NCBI GenBank assembly: GCA_963728655.1
Contig: CAVSLD010000006.1
Location: forward strand, 806,001 to 870,000
Source of the DNA: Iamia sp963728655
GTDB taxonomy: Bacteria; Actinomycetota; Acidimicrobiia; Acidimicrobiales; Iamiaceae
Length of the DNA: 64,000 nt
Reading direction: 5' to 3'
Position 1 is the first letter of the stretch; each line of letters begins with the position of its first letter. Made by a program: the position numbers and the translations under genes. Positions 43,167-52,057 of this stretch are shown here, piece by piece. Under the pieces are notes generated by a model. That model did not search any database and had not been told where the DNA came from. It saw only the letters and a program-made list of their open reading frames with translations.

Positions 43167-44000
43167 GTGGCCGTCGTCGAGTACCTCGGGCCGGAGGGCA
43201 CCTTCGCCCACGCCGGGGCCGACCGGCTCCGCACCGTCCCCGACGGCGCCACCCTGGAACCCCGCCCCACGGTGCAGGAGATCGTCCACGACGTGGACGA
43301 GGGCCGCTGCGACATGGGCCTGGTCCCCGTGGAGAACTCCGTGGAGGGCGGCGTCACCGGCACCGTCGACGTCCTCGTCTTCGAGACCAGCGCGGTGGTC
43401 CTGCGTGAGGAGGTGGTCGTCCCGGTCACGTTCTCGGCCCTGCGCCGGCCCGGTGACGACACCCCGCCGACCACCGTGCTCAGCCACCCGGTGGGCCTGG
43501 CCCAGTGCACCCGCTGGTGGGGAGAGCGCTCCCTCGAGTGCCGCCCCACCACCTCCACCAGCGAGGCCTGCCGCCTGGTGGCGGCGTCCGACGACCCGGG
43601 GCTGGTGGCCATCGCCTCGGCCAAGGCCGGCGTGCTGGCGGGGCTCGAGGCGGTCGACACCGGCATCGAGGACCACCCGGGCGCCGAGACCCGCTTCGCC
43701 CTCGTGGCCCGCGAGGAGGTGGGGCCGACCGGCGACGACAAGACCACCGTGGTGGTCACCCCGCCCTCGGAGGTGCCCGGCATCCTGCTCCGGCTCCTCG
43801 AGCCCATCGCCGACCGCGGCCTCAACCTGTCCAACATCCTGAGCCGACCCCTCCGCCAAGGCCTGGGCGTCTACTGCTTCGTCCTCACCATCGACCGCCA
43901 CGCGTCGGACCCCGACGTGGGCGCAGCCCTGGCCGACCTGGAGGGCCTGGGCTGCCGGGTGAAGCGCCTGGGCTCGTACCCGGCGTGGCCCCGGTCGTGA
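43167..44000 (+). CDS. pheA: prephenate dehydratase
   Basis: Converts prephenate to phenylpyruvate for phenylalanine. A 277-residue monofunctional PheA without a chorismate mutase domain. Motifs: YLGPEGTFAHAGA (substrate loop), LVPVENSVEGGVTGTVD, STSEACRLVA, AETRFALVA with the catalytic Thr, and a regulatory ACT domain (GLNLSNILSRPLRQG) that normally binds phenylalanine. GTG 43167 lies 2 bp after the stop of the paralogous gene, and tyrA follows 13 bp later, so a four-gene run from 42226 to 46169 is likely. Confidence 0.93.
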   Translation: MAVVEYLGPEGTFAHAGADRLRTVPDGATLEPRPTVQEIVHDVDEGRCDMGLVPVENSVEGGVTGTVDVLVFETSAVVLREEVVVPVTFSALRRPGDDTPPTTVLSHPVGLAQCTRWWGERSLECRPTTSTSEACRLVAASDDPGLVAIASAKAGVLAGLEAVDTGIEDHPGAETRFALVAREEVGPTGDDKTTVVVTPPSEVPGILLRLLEPIADRGLNLSNILSRPLRQGLGVYCFVLTIDRHASDPDVGAALADLEGLGCRVKRLGSYPAWPRS

Positions 44001-44013
44001 GCGGCGGGACCCG

Positions 44014-45060
44014 GTGACCGGCACCGGTCGCACCGTCGGCGTCGTCGGGCTCGGGCTGGTGGGCGGGTCGCTGGCCCAGGCCTTGCTGGCCCGCGACGTG
44101 CAGGTCGTCGCCACCACCCGCAGCCCGGCCACCCGGGCCGACGCGGCCGATGCCGGGATCACCGTGGTCGACGACGTGGCCGCCGTGGTCGGCGAGGCCG
44201 ACCTCGTGGTCCTGGCCACCCCCCTGCCCGTCCTGGAGGCGCACCTCGGAGAGGTGGCGGCCGTCCGGCCCGCCGACGGGTCCGGTCCCACCGTCACCGA
44301 TGTGGGCTCGGTGAAGGCCCCGCTGGCGGCCGCGGCCCGGCGCCTGGCCGATCCCGGCGCCGTCGTGCCCGGCCACCCCATGGCCGGCACCGAGCGGGTC
44401 GGGTGGGCGGCGGCGGACCCGCGCCTGTTCGAGGGGCGCCGCTGGGCGCTGGTGGTGGAGGAGCCCGTCGACCTCTCCCGCTGGGCCGACGTCGCCGCCC
44501 TCGCCACCGCGGTGGGCTCCGAGGTGGTGCCCGTCGAGGCCGGGGCCCACGACGCGGCGGTGGCCCTGGTGAGCCACCTGCCCTACGTCCTGGCCGCCAC
44601 CGCCGCAGCCCTGCTCGACGCCGACCCGGACACCGGGTTGGCCCGCAGCCTGGCCGCCGGCTCCTTCGCCGACCTCACCCGCGTCGCCGGCGGGCACCCG
44701 AGCCTCGGGGCCGAGATGGCCACCGCCAACGCGGCCGCCCTGGCCCCTCGCCTGGAGGCGACGGCGGCGCGGCTGCAGGCCCTCGCCGCGACCCTGGCCG
44801 CCGCATCGGCCGGGTCAGGGGACCCGTCGGGCTCGCCCACGGCGGCCGAGGTGGCTGCGGCCTTCGCCGCCGGCCACGCCGGTCGGAGCGCCCTGGACCG
44901 GGCCGGGTCCGCCCGCCCGGACCGGACCACCGCGCGGCTCGACCGGGCGGGGCTCGTCGCCCTCGGCCGGAGGGGCGGGACGGTCACCGCGGTCCACCCT
45001 GCGGCCCCGGGTGCCGAGGAGCTGGAGGTGTCGGTGGTCGACGCGGGGGAGGAGCGGTGA
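44014..45060 (+). CDS. tyrA: prephenate dehydrogenase
   Basis: Oxidises prephenate towards tyrosine. A 348-residue protein with the Rossmann motif VGVVGLGLVGGSLA at residues 8-21, VTDVGSVKAPL and GHPMAGTERVGW (substrate His), and a helical dimerisation domain. It lacks a C-terminal ACT domain; instead an Ala/Arg/Asp-rich stretch (from about residue 270) ends in an acidic tail. GTG 44014. The dapC start overlaps its stop by 4 bp. Confidence 0.93.
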   Translation: MTGTGRTVGVVGLGLVGGSLAQALLARDVQVVATTRSPATRADAADAGITVVDDVAAVVGEADLVVLATPLPVLEAHLGEVAAVRPADGSGPTVTDVGSVKAPLAAAARRLADPGAVVPGHPMAGTERVGWAAADPRLFEGRRWALVVEEPVDLSRWADVAALATAVGSEVVPVEAGAHDAAVALVSHLPYVLAATAAALLDADPDTGLARSLAAGSFADLTRVAGGHPSLGAEMATANAAALAPRLEATAARLQALAATLAAASAGSGDPSGSPTAAEVAAAFAAGHAGRSALDRAGSARPDRTTARLDRAGLVALGRRGGTVTAVHPAAPGAEELEVSVVDAGEER

Positions 45061-46169
45061 CCGAGGCCTTCGCCCCGCCGCCCCTGGTGTGGGAGACGCT
45101 GGGCGAGGTCCGCGACGCCGCGGCCCGCCACCCGGGCGGGGTCATCGACCTCACCGTCGGGTCGCCGGTCGACGAGCCGCCGGCCTTCGTGGCCGAGGTC
45201 CTGGCCCGCTCCGGTGCCGCCCGGGCCTACCCCCCGTCGATCGGCACCGAGGCGTTCCGCAGCGCTGCGGGCCGCTGGGTGGGGCGCCGGTTCGGGGTCG
45301 ACGTCGCCCCCGGCGCGGTGGCGGCCACGGTGGGCTCCAAGGAGCTGGTCGCGGGTCTGCCCCAATGGCTGCGCCTCCGGACCCCCGAGCGCGACACCGT
45401 GCTCCACCCGGCCATCGCCTACCCGACCTACGCCATGGGGGCGCGCCTGGCCGGCTGCCGGTCGGTGCCCGTGCCCCCCCGGGTCGACGGCTCGCTCGAC
45501 CTCGACGCCATCGACCCGTCCGACGCCGCCCGCGCCCTCTGCCTGTGGTCGAACAGCCCGTCCAACCCCACCGGGGCGCTCGACGACCTCGACGGGGTGG
45601 CCGCGTGGGGGAGGGCCCACGGCGTGGTGGTGGCCTCCGACGAGTGCTACGCCGAGCTGACGTGGGACGGTCCGCCGCGCACCGTGCTGTCCTCGGGCCT
45701 CGACGGGGTCCTGGCCGTGCACTCGCTGTCCAAGCGCTCGAACCTGGCCGGGCTCCGGGTCGGCTTCTACGCGGGGGACCCGGAGCTGGTCGCCTACCTG
45801 TCCCAGCTGCGCAAGCACGCCGGGTTCATGGTCCCGGGCCCGGTGCAGGAGGTCGGCGTGGCCGCCCTCGACGACGACGACCACGTGGCCCGTCAGCGCG
45901 AGCGCTACCGGCACCGACTGGCCGTGGTGGTGGCGGCGCTGCGGGCCGCCGGCCTCCCCGCCACCGCGCCCGGGGGCGCCTTCTACCTGTGGCTCCCCGC
46001 ACCCGACGGCGACGGCCTGGCCCTCACCCGTCGGATGGCCGCCGACGCCGGCGTCCTCGTCACACCGGGCTCGGCCTACGGCGGCCACGGCGCCGGGCAC
46101 GTCCGACTGGCCCTCGTGGTGGCCGACGACCGCCTCGACGACCTGGCCGGGCGGCTGGCGGCTCTGTGA
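45057..46169 (+). CDS. dapC: succinyldiaminopimelate transaminase
   Basis: A 370-residue fold-type I aminotransferase. PLP-binding Lys lies in VHSLSKRSNLAGLRVGF (about residue 225). Other blocks are PSIGTEAFRSAAGRW, VGSKELVAGLPQWL, SNSPSNPTGALDDLD and SDECYAELTW. It matches the actinobacterial DapC group, which aminates N-succinyl-2-amino-6-oxopimelate in the succinylase route. Specificity is inferred from this family and from dapD and dapE 2-3 kb downstream. GTG 45057 overlaps the tyrA stop, so an aromatic aminotransferase role is the alternative. Confidence 0.88.
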   Translation: MTEAFAPPPLVWETLGEVRDAAARHPGGVIDLTVGSPVDEPPAFVAEVLARSGAARAYPPSIGTEAFRSAAGRWVGRRFGVDVAPGAVAATVGSKELVAGLPQWLRLRTPERDTVLHPAIAYPTYAMGARLAGCRSVPVPPRVDGSLDLDAIDPSDAARALCLWSNSPSNPTGALDDLDGVAAWGRAHGVVVASDECYAELTWDGPPRTVLSSGLDGVLAVHSLSKRSNLAGLRVGFYAGDPELVAYLSQLRKHAGFMVPGPVQEVGVAALDDDDHVARQRERYRHRLAVVVAALRAAGLPATAPGGAFYLWLPAPDGDGLALTRRMAADAGVLVTPGSAYGGHGAGHVRLALVVADDRLDDLAGRLAAL

Positions 46170-46280
46170 CCGTCGTCGGGAACGGGGTCCCGACCCCCCT
46201 CGGCGGTCACGGCGCGCCGATCGGCCACGGTGCATGATGGCGCCCATGAGCCGCAGCGAGCGCCCCCCGCAGGTGTCCCC

Positions 46281-47108
46281 ATGAGCACCGTCCCGCAGAA
46301 GCCGAAGCCCAGCGGCGTGACCTACCTGATCCCGGTGGCGATCTGGATCCTGTTCTCCATCGTCGCCGTGGTCCTGGCCGTCATGGGCTTCGCCCGCGTC
46401 GGCGACGTGGTCGACGACTTCGCCCGCGTCGACAGCGGCACCTCGGCCACCGTCGAGCTGAAGTCGAGCGGCGGCTACCGGGTGTGGCTGGAGCAGCCCG
46501 GCATCGACGACACCGTCGTGGAGCCCACCAGCACCGTCACCGTGACCGGCCCCGACGACCAGGACATCGCGGTCGAGACCTACGTCGGTGACCTCGACTA
46601 CTCGGTCAACGGCAAGGACGGCACCGCGGTCTACACCTTCGACGCCCCCGCGGCCGGCGACTACACGATCTCCGGCACGGTGGACGACGGCAGCGGCGGC
46701 ACGTTCGCCATCGGCAAGGACAACCCCCTGGCCGAGGCGGGCAAGGGCGTCGTGGCGATGATCGTGGTCGGCTCCCTCGGCTTCCTGATCGCCCTGGTGA
46801 TCTTCATCATCCTCGCCGTGAAGCGGGGGAGGTCGAAGCGCCGGATCCGCGAGGCCAACGTGGCCGCCTACCCCCAGCCCGGCTACGGCGGCCAGCCCGG
46901 CTACGGCGCCCAGCCTGGGTACGGGGCCCAGCCGGGCTACGGCGACCAGTCCGGGTACGGGGCCCAGCCGGGCTACGGCCAGCCCCCCGGCAGCGGTGGC
47001 CCCCAGTTCGGCGCCCCGCCGCCGCAGCAGCAGGGCACGCCCCCGCCGTCGGGGTGGTCCCCGCCGCCTCCCGGGGGCGGCACGCCGCCCCCGCCGCCGC
47101 CCTCCTAG
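46281..47108 (+). CDS. membrane-anchored protein with PGYG-repeat cytoplasmic tail
   Basis: A 275-residue protein of unknown function. Membrane segment 1 (YLIPVAIWILFSIVAVVLAV, residues 15-37), an extracytoplasmic beta-rich domain of about 115 residues (ATVELKSSGGYRVWLEQPG, AGDYTISGTVDDG), membrane segment 2 (about 155-180), then a basic stop-transfer and a tail with about seven PGYG repeats followed by poly-Pro/Gly. Such tails are common in actinobacterial membrane proteins. The next gene has the same plan. It may serve as a membrane scaffold; no enzyme motif is visible. Confidence 0.72.
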   Translation: MSTVPQKPKPSGVTYLIPVAIWILFSIVAVVLAVMGFARVGDVVDDFARVDSGTSATVELKSSGGYRVWLEQPGIDDTVVEPTSTVTVTGPDDQDIAVETYVGDLDYSVNGKDGTAVYTFDAPAAGDYTISGTVDDGSGGTFAIGKDNPLAEAGKGVVAMIVVGSLGFLIALVIFIILAVKRGRSKRRIREANVAAYPQPGYGGQPGYGAQPGYGAQPGYGDQSGYGAQPGYGQPPGSGGPQFGAPPPQQQGTPPPSGWSPPPPGGGTPPPPPPS

Positions 47109-47897
47109 GTGGCCGCCGCCCCCGCCCGGCCCACGATCCGGCCTTCGGGCTGGTGGTACGTCACCCCCGTCGTGGGGCTGGTCGTCGGGCTGGTGCTCGG
47201 GGCCATGAGCCTGGTCTCGGGCTTCCACGACGCCCAGAGCGCGAGCTTCGACGCCGCCCTCGCCGGCCCCGGTGAGACCCAGCTGCTCACCATCGAGGAG
47301 AGCGGTTCCTACACGGTGGCCTACATCGGTCCGCTCGTGGTGTTCACCGAGGGCGACCAGGCGCGCCTGGCCCAGGACCTCGACATCTCCATCACCCCGG
47401 ACGACGGCGGGGCCCCGTTGGTCCTCGCGCCCTACCAGGGCCTCAACGACCTCGAGCAGGACGGGGCCCAGTACGTGCCCCTGCTCACCGTGCGCTTCGA
47501 CCAGCCCGGTGACTACACCTTCGCCTCGTCCTCGGCCGCCGGCCTGGACCGGGAGCAGAGCCGGCTGGTGGTGCTGGAGAGCCCGTGGCGCAAGCTCCGC
47601 GACGGAGCCACCCGGGGAGTGGTGACCGTGGCGGTCGCCACCTTCCTCGCCCTGCTGGTCGTGGTGATCCTGGCCCGCACCCGGGGCCGGGCCAAGCGGG
47701 CGGCGCGGACCGCCGCACCGGGCTGGCCACCGGCGGGCGGGCCCGGCGGCCCCTACCCGACGACCGGTGCGACGTGGGGCCAGGGCCCGGGCGCACCGGG
47801 GTACGGCGCCCCCGGCCCCGGCGCTCCCGGGGGCGGCCCGCCCCCAGGGGGCGGGTACGGCGCGCCGCCGGGGTGGCCGCCCTCGGGCCAGGCCTGA
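47109..47897 (+). CDS. membrane-anchored protein, paralogue of the preceding gene
   Basis: A 262-residue protein with the same design as its neighbour: membrane segment (about 15-37), extracytoplasmic beta domain (TQLLTIEESGSYTVAYIGP, FDQPGDYTFASSS), second membrane segment (about 170-190) and a Gly/Pro/Tyr tail (APGYGAPGPGAPGGG). Its GTG 47109 directly follows the neighbour's TAG, so the two are co-translated and may form a complex. Sequence identity to the neighbour is low, so the duplication is old. Confidence 0.7.
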   Translation: MAAAPARPTIRPSGWWYVTPVVGLVVGLVLGAMSLVSGFHDAQSASFDAALAGPGETQLLTIEESGSYTVAYIGPLVVFTEGDQARLAQDLDISITPDDGGAPLVLAPYQGLNDLEQDGAQYVPLLTVRFDQPGDYTFASSSAAGLDREQSRLVVLESPWRKLRDGATRGVVTVAVATFLALLVVVILARTRGRAKRAARTAAPGWPPAGGPGGPYPTTGATWGQGPGAPGYGAPGPGAPGGGPPPGGGYGAPPGWPPSGQA

Positions 47898-47918
47898 GCC
47901 GGACCCGAGCGGCCCGCG

Positions 47919-48989
47919 CTAGTTGGCGTGGAGGTCGGCGTTGAGGCCGCCCCAGTCGCCCTTGCGGGCCCTGGCCTCGACCGCGCCGGTCTCGGAGTTG
48001 CGGAGGTAGAGCAGGCCGGGCTCGCCCGAGAGGGTGCCGGCCTTCACCACCTCGCCCGACGGCAGGGTCACGCGGGTGCCGGCGGTGACGTAGAGGCCGG
48101 CCTCGACCACGCAGCCGTCGCCCAGGGAGATGCCGATGCCGCTGTTGGCACCGAGCAGGCAGCCCGAGCCGATGCTCACCACCTCCTTGCCGCCACCGGA
48201 CAGGGTGCCCATGATGGACGCGCCCCCGCCCACGTCGGAGTCGGGGCCCACGACCACGCCGGCGCTGATGCGGCCCTCCACCATCGACGGACCCATCGTG
48301 CCGGCGTTGAAGTTCACGTACCCCTCGTGCATCACCGTGGTGCCCTCGGCCAGGTGGGCACCGAGGCGGACCCTGTCGGTGTTGGCGATGCGGACCCCGG
48401 CGGGGATCACGTAGTCGGTCATGCGGGGGAACTTGTCCAGCCCCGCCACCTCGATGCGCTGACCCCGGGCCCGCAGCGCGGCGCGGGCCTCCTCGAAGCC
48501 GTCGGGATCGGCCGGGCCCCGGTCGGTCCAGACCACGTTGCTCAGGAGGCCGAACTGGCCGTCGAGGTTGAGCGAGCGCGGTGTCGCTCGCCGCGAGGAG
48601 AGCAGCTGGAGCCGGAGGTAGACGTCGTGGGCGTCGACCGGAGGGTCGTCGAGGTCGGCGAGGACGGTGACCACCGCAGCGATGCGCACCGGAAGGCCGG
48701 ACCCGCCGTCGGGCGTGGACAGCGCGTCGGCCAGGCCCCGCAGCACCTCGGCGTGCGGCGCCCCCTCGTCGGCCGCGGCCCGGAGGGCGGCGCCGTCGAC
48801 CACGGTGGTGCCCGACGTGGTGCCCTCGCCCGCGGCGGTGAGCACGGCGACGGCCGGGTCGGCCTCGGCCCCCACGGCCAGGATCGGGTACCAGGTGTCG
48901 AGCACCTTGGTGCCGGTGCCCCGGGTCGAGAGGGTGGCCAGGCCCACCCCGCGGGCGGCGGGGGTGGCGGGGGCGGCGGGGGTGCTCAC
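47919..48989 (-). CDS. dapD: 2,3,4,5-tetrahydropyridine-2,6-dicarboxylate N-succinyltransferase (actinobacterial type)
   Basis: DapD succinylates tetrahydrodipicolinate, entering the succinylase branch. A 356-residue protein with an N-terminal domain and a left-handed beta-helix with hexapeptide repeats (VRLGAHLAEGTTVMHEGYVN, GRISAGVVVGPDSDVGGGAS, IGSGCLLGANSGIGISLGDG). The length and MTDYVIPAGVRIANTDRVRL mark the actinobacterial form, as in Mycobacterium. GTG 48989 is preceded by AGGAGG. It is divergent from dapE, sharing an 81-bp region. Confidence 0.93.
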   Translation of the reverse strand: MSTPAAPATPAARGVGLATLSTRGTGTKVLDTWYPILAVGAEADPAVAVLTAAGEGTTSGTTVVDGAALRAAADEGAPHAEVLRGLADALSTPDGGSGLPVRIAAVVTVLADLDDPPVDAHDVYLRLQLLSSRRATPRSLNLDGQFGLLSNVVWTDRGPADPDGFEEARAALRARGQRIEVAGLDKFPRMTDYVIPAGVRIANTDRVRLGAHLAEGTTVMHEGYVNFNAGTMGPSMVEGRISAGVVVGPDSDVGGGASIMGTLSGGGKEVVSIGSGCLLGANSGIGISLGDGCVVEAGLYVTAGTRVTLPSGEVVKAGTLSGEPGLLYLRNSETGAVEARARKGDWGGLNADLHAN

Positions 48990-49070
48990 GAGGTCCTCCT
49001 GGTCGTGGTGGAGGGCCGAGGATAGGGGGTGCCCGGTCGGGGTCCCGGCGCTGGCCCGTATCCTCTCGGC

Positions 49071-50129
49071 GTGGCCGACCTCCTCGCCCTGACCGCCGAC
49101 CTGGTCGACGTGGCCTCGGAGAGCTTCGCCGAGGCGGTCCTGGCCGACCGCGTCGAGGCCGACCTGCGCGCCGTCCCGGGCCTGGAGGTCACCCGGTCGG
49201 GCGACAACGTGGTGGCCCGCACGACCCTCGACCGCCCGACCCGCGTGGTGCTGGCCGGCCACCTCGACACCGTCCCGGCGGTGGGGGGGAACGACCGGGC
49301 GCGCATCGAGGGCGACACCCTCCACGGGGTCGGCGCGGCCGACATGAAGGCGGGCCTGGCCGTCATGTTGGCCCTCACCGCCACGGTCCCGGACCCGGCG
49401 GTCGACGTGACCTGGGTCTTCTACGCCCGGGAGGAGGTGGCCGCGCCCCACAGCGGCCTGGGCGAGCTGGCCCGGGAGCGCCCTGACCTGCTGGCCGGCG
49501 ACCTGGCCATCCTGGGCGAGCCCACCGACGGGGCCATCGAGGCCGGCTGCCAGGGCACGCTCCGGGCCGAGGTCGTCCTGGCCGGTGCCCGGTCCCACAC
49601 CGCCCGGCCGTGGATGGGGCGCAACGCGATCCACCGCCTGGGCGACCTGCTCGCCGCCGTGCACGCCGTCCCCGAGCGCCGTCCGGTGCTCGCCGGCTGC
49701 GAGTACCGCGAGGCGCTCCAGGCGGTGAAGGTCGAGGGTGGGGTGGCCGGCAACGTGGTCCCCGACCGGGCCGTGCTCACCCTCAACCACCGCTTCGCAC
49801 CGGACCGCACCGTGGAGGAGGCGACGGCCCACGTGCGCGAGGTGGTGGCCCCGTTCCTCGGTGAGGGCGACAGCTTCGCAGTGGTCGACGCCGCCCCTGC
49901 GGCCGCGCCCGCCGTCGACCACCCGCTGCTGGCCCGGGTCATCGCCGACCACGACCTCGAGGTGCGCTCCAAGCTGGGCTGGACCGACGTGGCCCGGTTC
50001 GCCGAGCTGGGCGTGCCCGCGGCCAACCTCGGCCCCGGCGACTCGACCCTGGCCCACACCCCCGAGGAGCACGTCCGCCGGGCGCCCATCGAGGCCTGCC
50101 ACGCCGTCCTGGCCGACCTCATCGGCTGA
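49071..50129 (+). CDS. dapE: succinyl-diaminopimelate desuccinylase
   Basis: DapE removes succinate to give LL-diaminopimelate. A 352-residue M20 peptidase-family enzyme: GHLDTVP (metal His and Asp), GVGAADMKAGLA (bridging Asp), YAREEVAAPHSGL (catalytic and metal Glu), ILGEPTDG, and the C-terminal metal His in LAHTPEEHV. GTG 49071 has TATCCT (49059-49064) six nucleotides upstream. Together with dapA, B, C, D and F it completes the succinylase route to meso-diaminopimelate apart from the aspartate steps. Confidence 0.94.
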   Translation: MADLLALTADLVDVASESFAEAVLADRVEADLRAVPGLEVTRSGDNVVARTTLDRPTRVVLAGHLDTVPAVGGNDRARIEGDTLHGVGAADMKAGLAVMLALTATVPDPAVDVTWVFYAREEVAAPHSGLGELARERPDLLAGDLAILGEPTDGAIEAGCQGTLRAEVVLAGARSHTARPWMGRNAIHRLGDLLAAVHAVPERRPVLAGCEYREALQAVKVEGGVAGNVVPDRAVLTLNHRFAPDRTVEEATAHVREVVAPFLGEGDSFAVVDAAPAAAPAVDHPLLARVIADHDLEVRSKLGWTDVARFAELGVPAANLGPGDSTLAHTPEEHVRRAPIEACHAVLADLIG

Positions 50130-50136
50130 TCGGCGC

Positions 50137-51177
50137 TCACGACTCGCCGACGGCGGCGTCCACGTCGAGCAGGGGAGGGCCCGCCACCGCGCCGTCGACG
50201 GGCGTGGCGGTGGCCAGGAGGCGGTCGACCACGGCCGGGGGCTCCAGGCCGGTGGCCAGCAGGAGGGCGGCGGCCCCGGCCACGTGGGGGGCCGCCATCG
50301 AGGTGCCGGCCAGGCAGCCGTAGGCCGCACCCTCGCCGCCGGGCACGGGCAGGGTCGACAGCACGGCATCGTCGTCGTGGCAGCCGTCGCCCCCCGGCGC
50401 CCGCTCCCGGCCACCCGGGGCCGACAGCGCCCAACGGGCCGGGCCCACCCCCGTCGAGTACGGGGCCAGCTCCCCCTCGGCGGTCACGGCCGAGACCACC
50501 ACCGCGGGTGCGTCGCCCAGGTCGGTGCGCCGGGCCCCGTTGCCCCCGGCCACCACGACGACGGCGCCGGCGGCCCAGGCCTCGTCGATGGCGTCGACCA
50601 GGTCGGTGCCGGCGTCGACGTCGGTGATGCCCACCGACAGGTTCACCACCGTCGCGCCGCGGGCGACCGCCCAGCGGATGCCGGCGGCCACGTCGGCGCC
50701 CCGCCCGGAGGCGCCGCAGGGCCGCCGGTCGCAGGAGGTCGCCTCCAGGGCCCGGACCGACAGCAGGTCGACCTCGGGGGCCACGCCGGCCACGCCGGTG
50801 CCGTCGTCGGCCGACGCGGCCACGATGCCGGCCACGTGGGTGCCGTGGCCGTCGCGATCGGTGTCGCCCCCGGGGCGGCAGGCGTCGGCGTCGCCGGCCG
50901 CGCCGACGCAGTCGACCGAGCCCACCACCCGGCCCCGCAGGTCGGGGTGGCGGGTGTCGACGCCGCTGTCGACCACGGCCACGACGACGCCGTCGCCCTC
51001 GGTCGTGGGCCACGCCTCCGGGGCCCCGACCAGGTCGAGGTTCCACTGGTCGCCCGTCAGCCGGGCCGGGTCGGTGCCCTCGCCCTGGCGCGACAGTGCG
51101 CCGGTGGCGGCCAGCGCGGCCAGGGCCAGGAAGGCCCCGGCCACCAGGGCCACCAGCACCCCTCGGGCCCGCGTCAC
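50137..51177 (-). CDS. S8-family subtilisin-like serine protease, membrane-anchored or secreted
   Basis: A 346-residue subtilase. Catalytic triad: Asp70 (VVDSGVD), His111 (DGHGTHVAG) and Ser293 (GTSMAAPH); the oxyanion Asn is in VAGGNGARR. Residues 8-28 are a signal or anchor segment and no long propeptide precedes the domain. It has several Cys (in VDCVGAAGDADAC, TSCDRRPCG and GCHDDD) that could form disulfides outside the cell. Related to mycosin-like extracellular proteases only in fold; no ESX genes are nearby. GTG 51177. Confidence 0.9.
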   Translation of the reverse strand: MTRARGVLVALVAGAFLALAALAATGALSRQGEGTDPARLTGDQWNLDLVGAPEAWPTTEGDGVVVAVVDSGVDTRHPDLRGRVVGSVDCVGAAGDADACRPGGDTDRDGHGTHVAGIVAASADDGTGVAGVAPEVDLLSVRALEATSCDRRPCGASGRGADVAAGIRWAVARGATVVNLSVGITDVDAGTDLVDAIDEAWAAGAVVVVAGGNGARRTDLGDAPAVVVSAVTAEGELAPYSTGVGPARWALSAPGGRERAPGGDGCHDDDAVLSTLPVPGGEGAAYGCLAGTSMAAPHVAGAAALLLATGLEPPAVVDRLLATATPVDGAVAGPPLLDVDAAVGES

Positions 51178-51214
51178 CCCGCCAGTGTGTCGCCCCCGTG
51201 GCGGGGACGGGGCG

Positions 51215-51850
51215 TCAGAGCCGGCGCAGGACGGTGACGACCTTGCCGTAGAGGTGCACCTCGTCGGCGTCGAACACCATGTCCTCGAGGGCCTCGTTGG
51301 CCGGGCGCAGGACGATCTTCGCGCCCTTGCGGAGGAAGCTCTTCACGGTGGCCTCCTCGCCGGGGATGCCCGCCACCACGATGTCGCCCCGCTCGGCGTC
51401 GGGCTGGGACCGGGCCACCACGAAGTCGCCGTCGAGGATGCCGGCGTCGACCATCGACTCGCCCCGGACCCGGAGCATGAACAGGTCGCCCTCGCCGGTG
51501 AGGTCGGCCGGGACGGGCATGGACTCGGTGATGTTCTCGGCGGCCAGCACGTCGGTGCCGGCGGCCACGTCGCCCACGAGGGGCACGTGGCGCACCTGGC
51601 CCCGGTCGACCACGCCGCCGGACATGGCGTCGTAGCGGACCTCGATGGCCCGCGGCTTGCTGGGGTCGCGCCGCAGGTAGCCCCGCTTCTGCAGGGTGGC
51701 CAGGTGGTTGTGGACGGTGGAGGGGGAGGTGAGCCCCACCGACTCGCCGATCTCGCGGACCGAGGGCGGGTAGCCCCGCTCCCGCATGGTGGCCTCGATG
51801 CAGTCGAGGATCTGGCGCTGGCGGGCGGTGAGCGGCGGCGTGGTGGTCAT
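51215..51850 (-). CDS. lexA: LexA repressor
   Basis: Master SOS repressor, 211 residues. The winged helix (residues 8-70, with RGYPPSVREIGESVGLTSPS) binds DNA. Cleavage occurs at Ala97-Gly98 (VAAGTD), with catalytic Ser132 (RGESMVDAG) and Lys170 (ATVKSFLRKG). ATG 51850 has GGAGA upstream. A near-match LexA box (GAAC-GGGT-GTAC, 51881-51892) lies downstream of a possible -10 (TACCTT on the minus strand, 51902-51897), consistent with autoregulation. It is divergent from the LysM gene, and two perfect boxes lie in the shared region. Confidence 0.96.
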   Translation of the reverse strand: MTTTPPLTARQRQILDCIEATMRERGYPPSVREIGESVGLTSPSTVHNHLATLQKRGYLRRDPSKPRAIEVRYDAMSGGVVDRGQVRHVPLVGDVAAGTDVLAAENITESMPVPADLTGEGDLFMLRVRGESMVDAGILDGDFVVARSQPDAERGDIVVAGIPGEEATVKSFLRKGAKIVLRPANEALEDMVFDADEVHLYGKVVTVLRRL

Positions 51851-51961
51851 GGATCTCCCTCTCCGGGGCGGCACCCAGGCGAACGGGTGTACGAGGAAGG
51901 TAGCACGGAGCCCGTCCGGGGCCAAACACCTGTTCCGCCGCACAGGTGTTCGTCGCAGGCC

Positions 51962-52007
51962 TTGACGGCGGAACGCCTGTTCGGGCAGAGTCTCCGAACA
52001 GGCGTTC
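51962..52007. promoter_or_regulatory. double perfect LexA box between lexA and the divergent LysM gene
   Basis: GAAC-GCCT-GTTC (51971-51982) and GAAC-AGGC-GTTC (51996-52007) are perfect LexA boxes and are inverted copies of each other across a 13-bp spacer. TTGACG (51962-51967) and CAGAGT (51986-51991) give a possible promoter for the LysM gene with the boxes on both sides of its -10. Three weaker boxes lie closer to lexA: 51924-51935 and 51940-51951 (one mismatch each, forming their own inverted repeat), and 51881-51892. Confidence 0.88.
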
Positions 52008-52028
52008 CCGAGCCGGTCGGCGATCTCG

Positions 52029-52051
52029 CTGTCACACCCCCCAGGGAGGAT
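52029..52051 (+). promoter_or_regulatory. RecA-NDp/PafBC-like element before the LysM gene
   Basis: CTGTCACAC (52029-52037), 8 bp, then GAGGAT (52046-52051), six nucleotides before ATG 52058. A 16-base string containing the first element (TCGCTGTCACACCCCC) is identical to the one upstream of recA. The -10 is weak and overlaps the Shine-Dalgarno, so the call rests mainly on the shared string and geometry. Confidence 0.45.
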
Positions 52052-52057
52052 GTCCCC

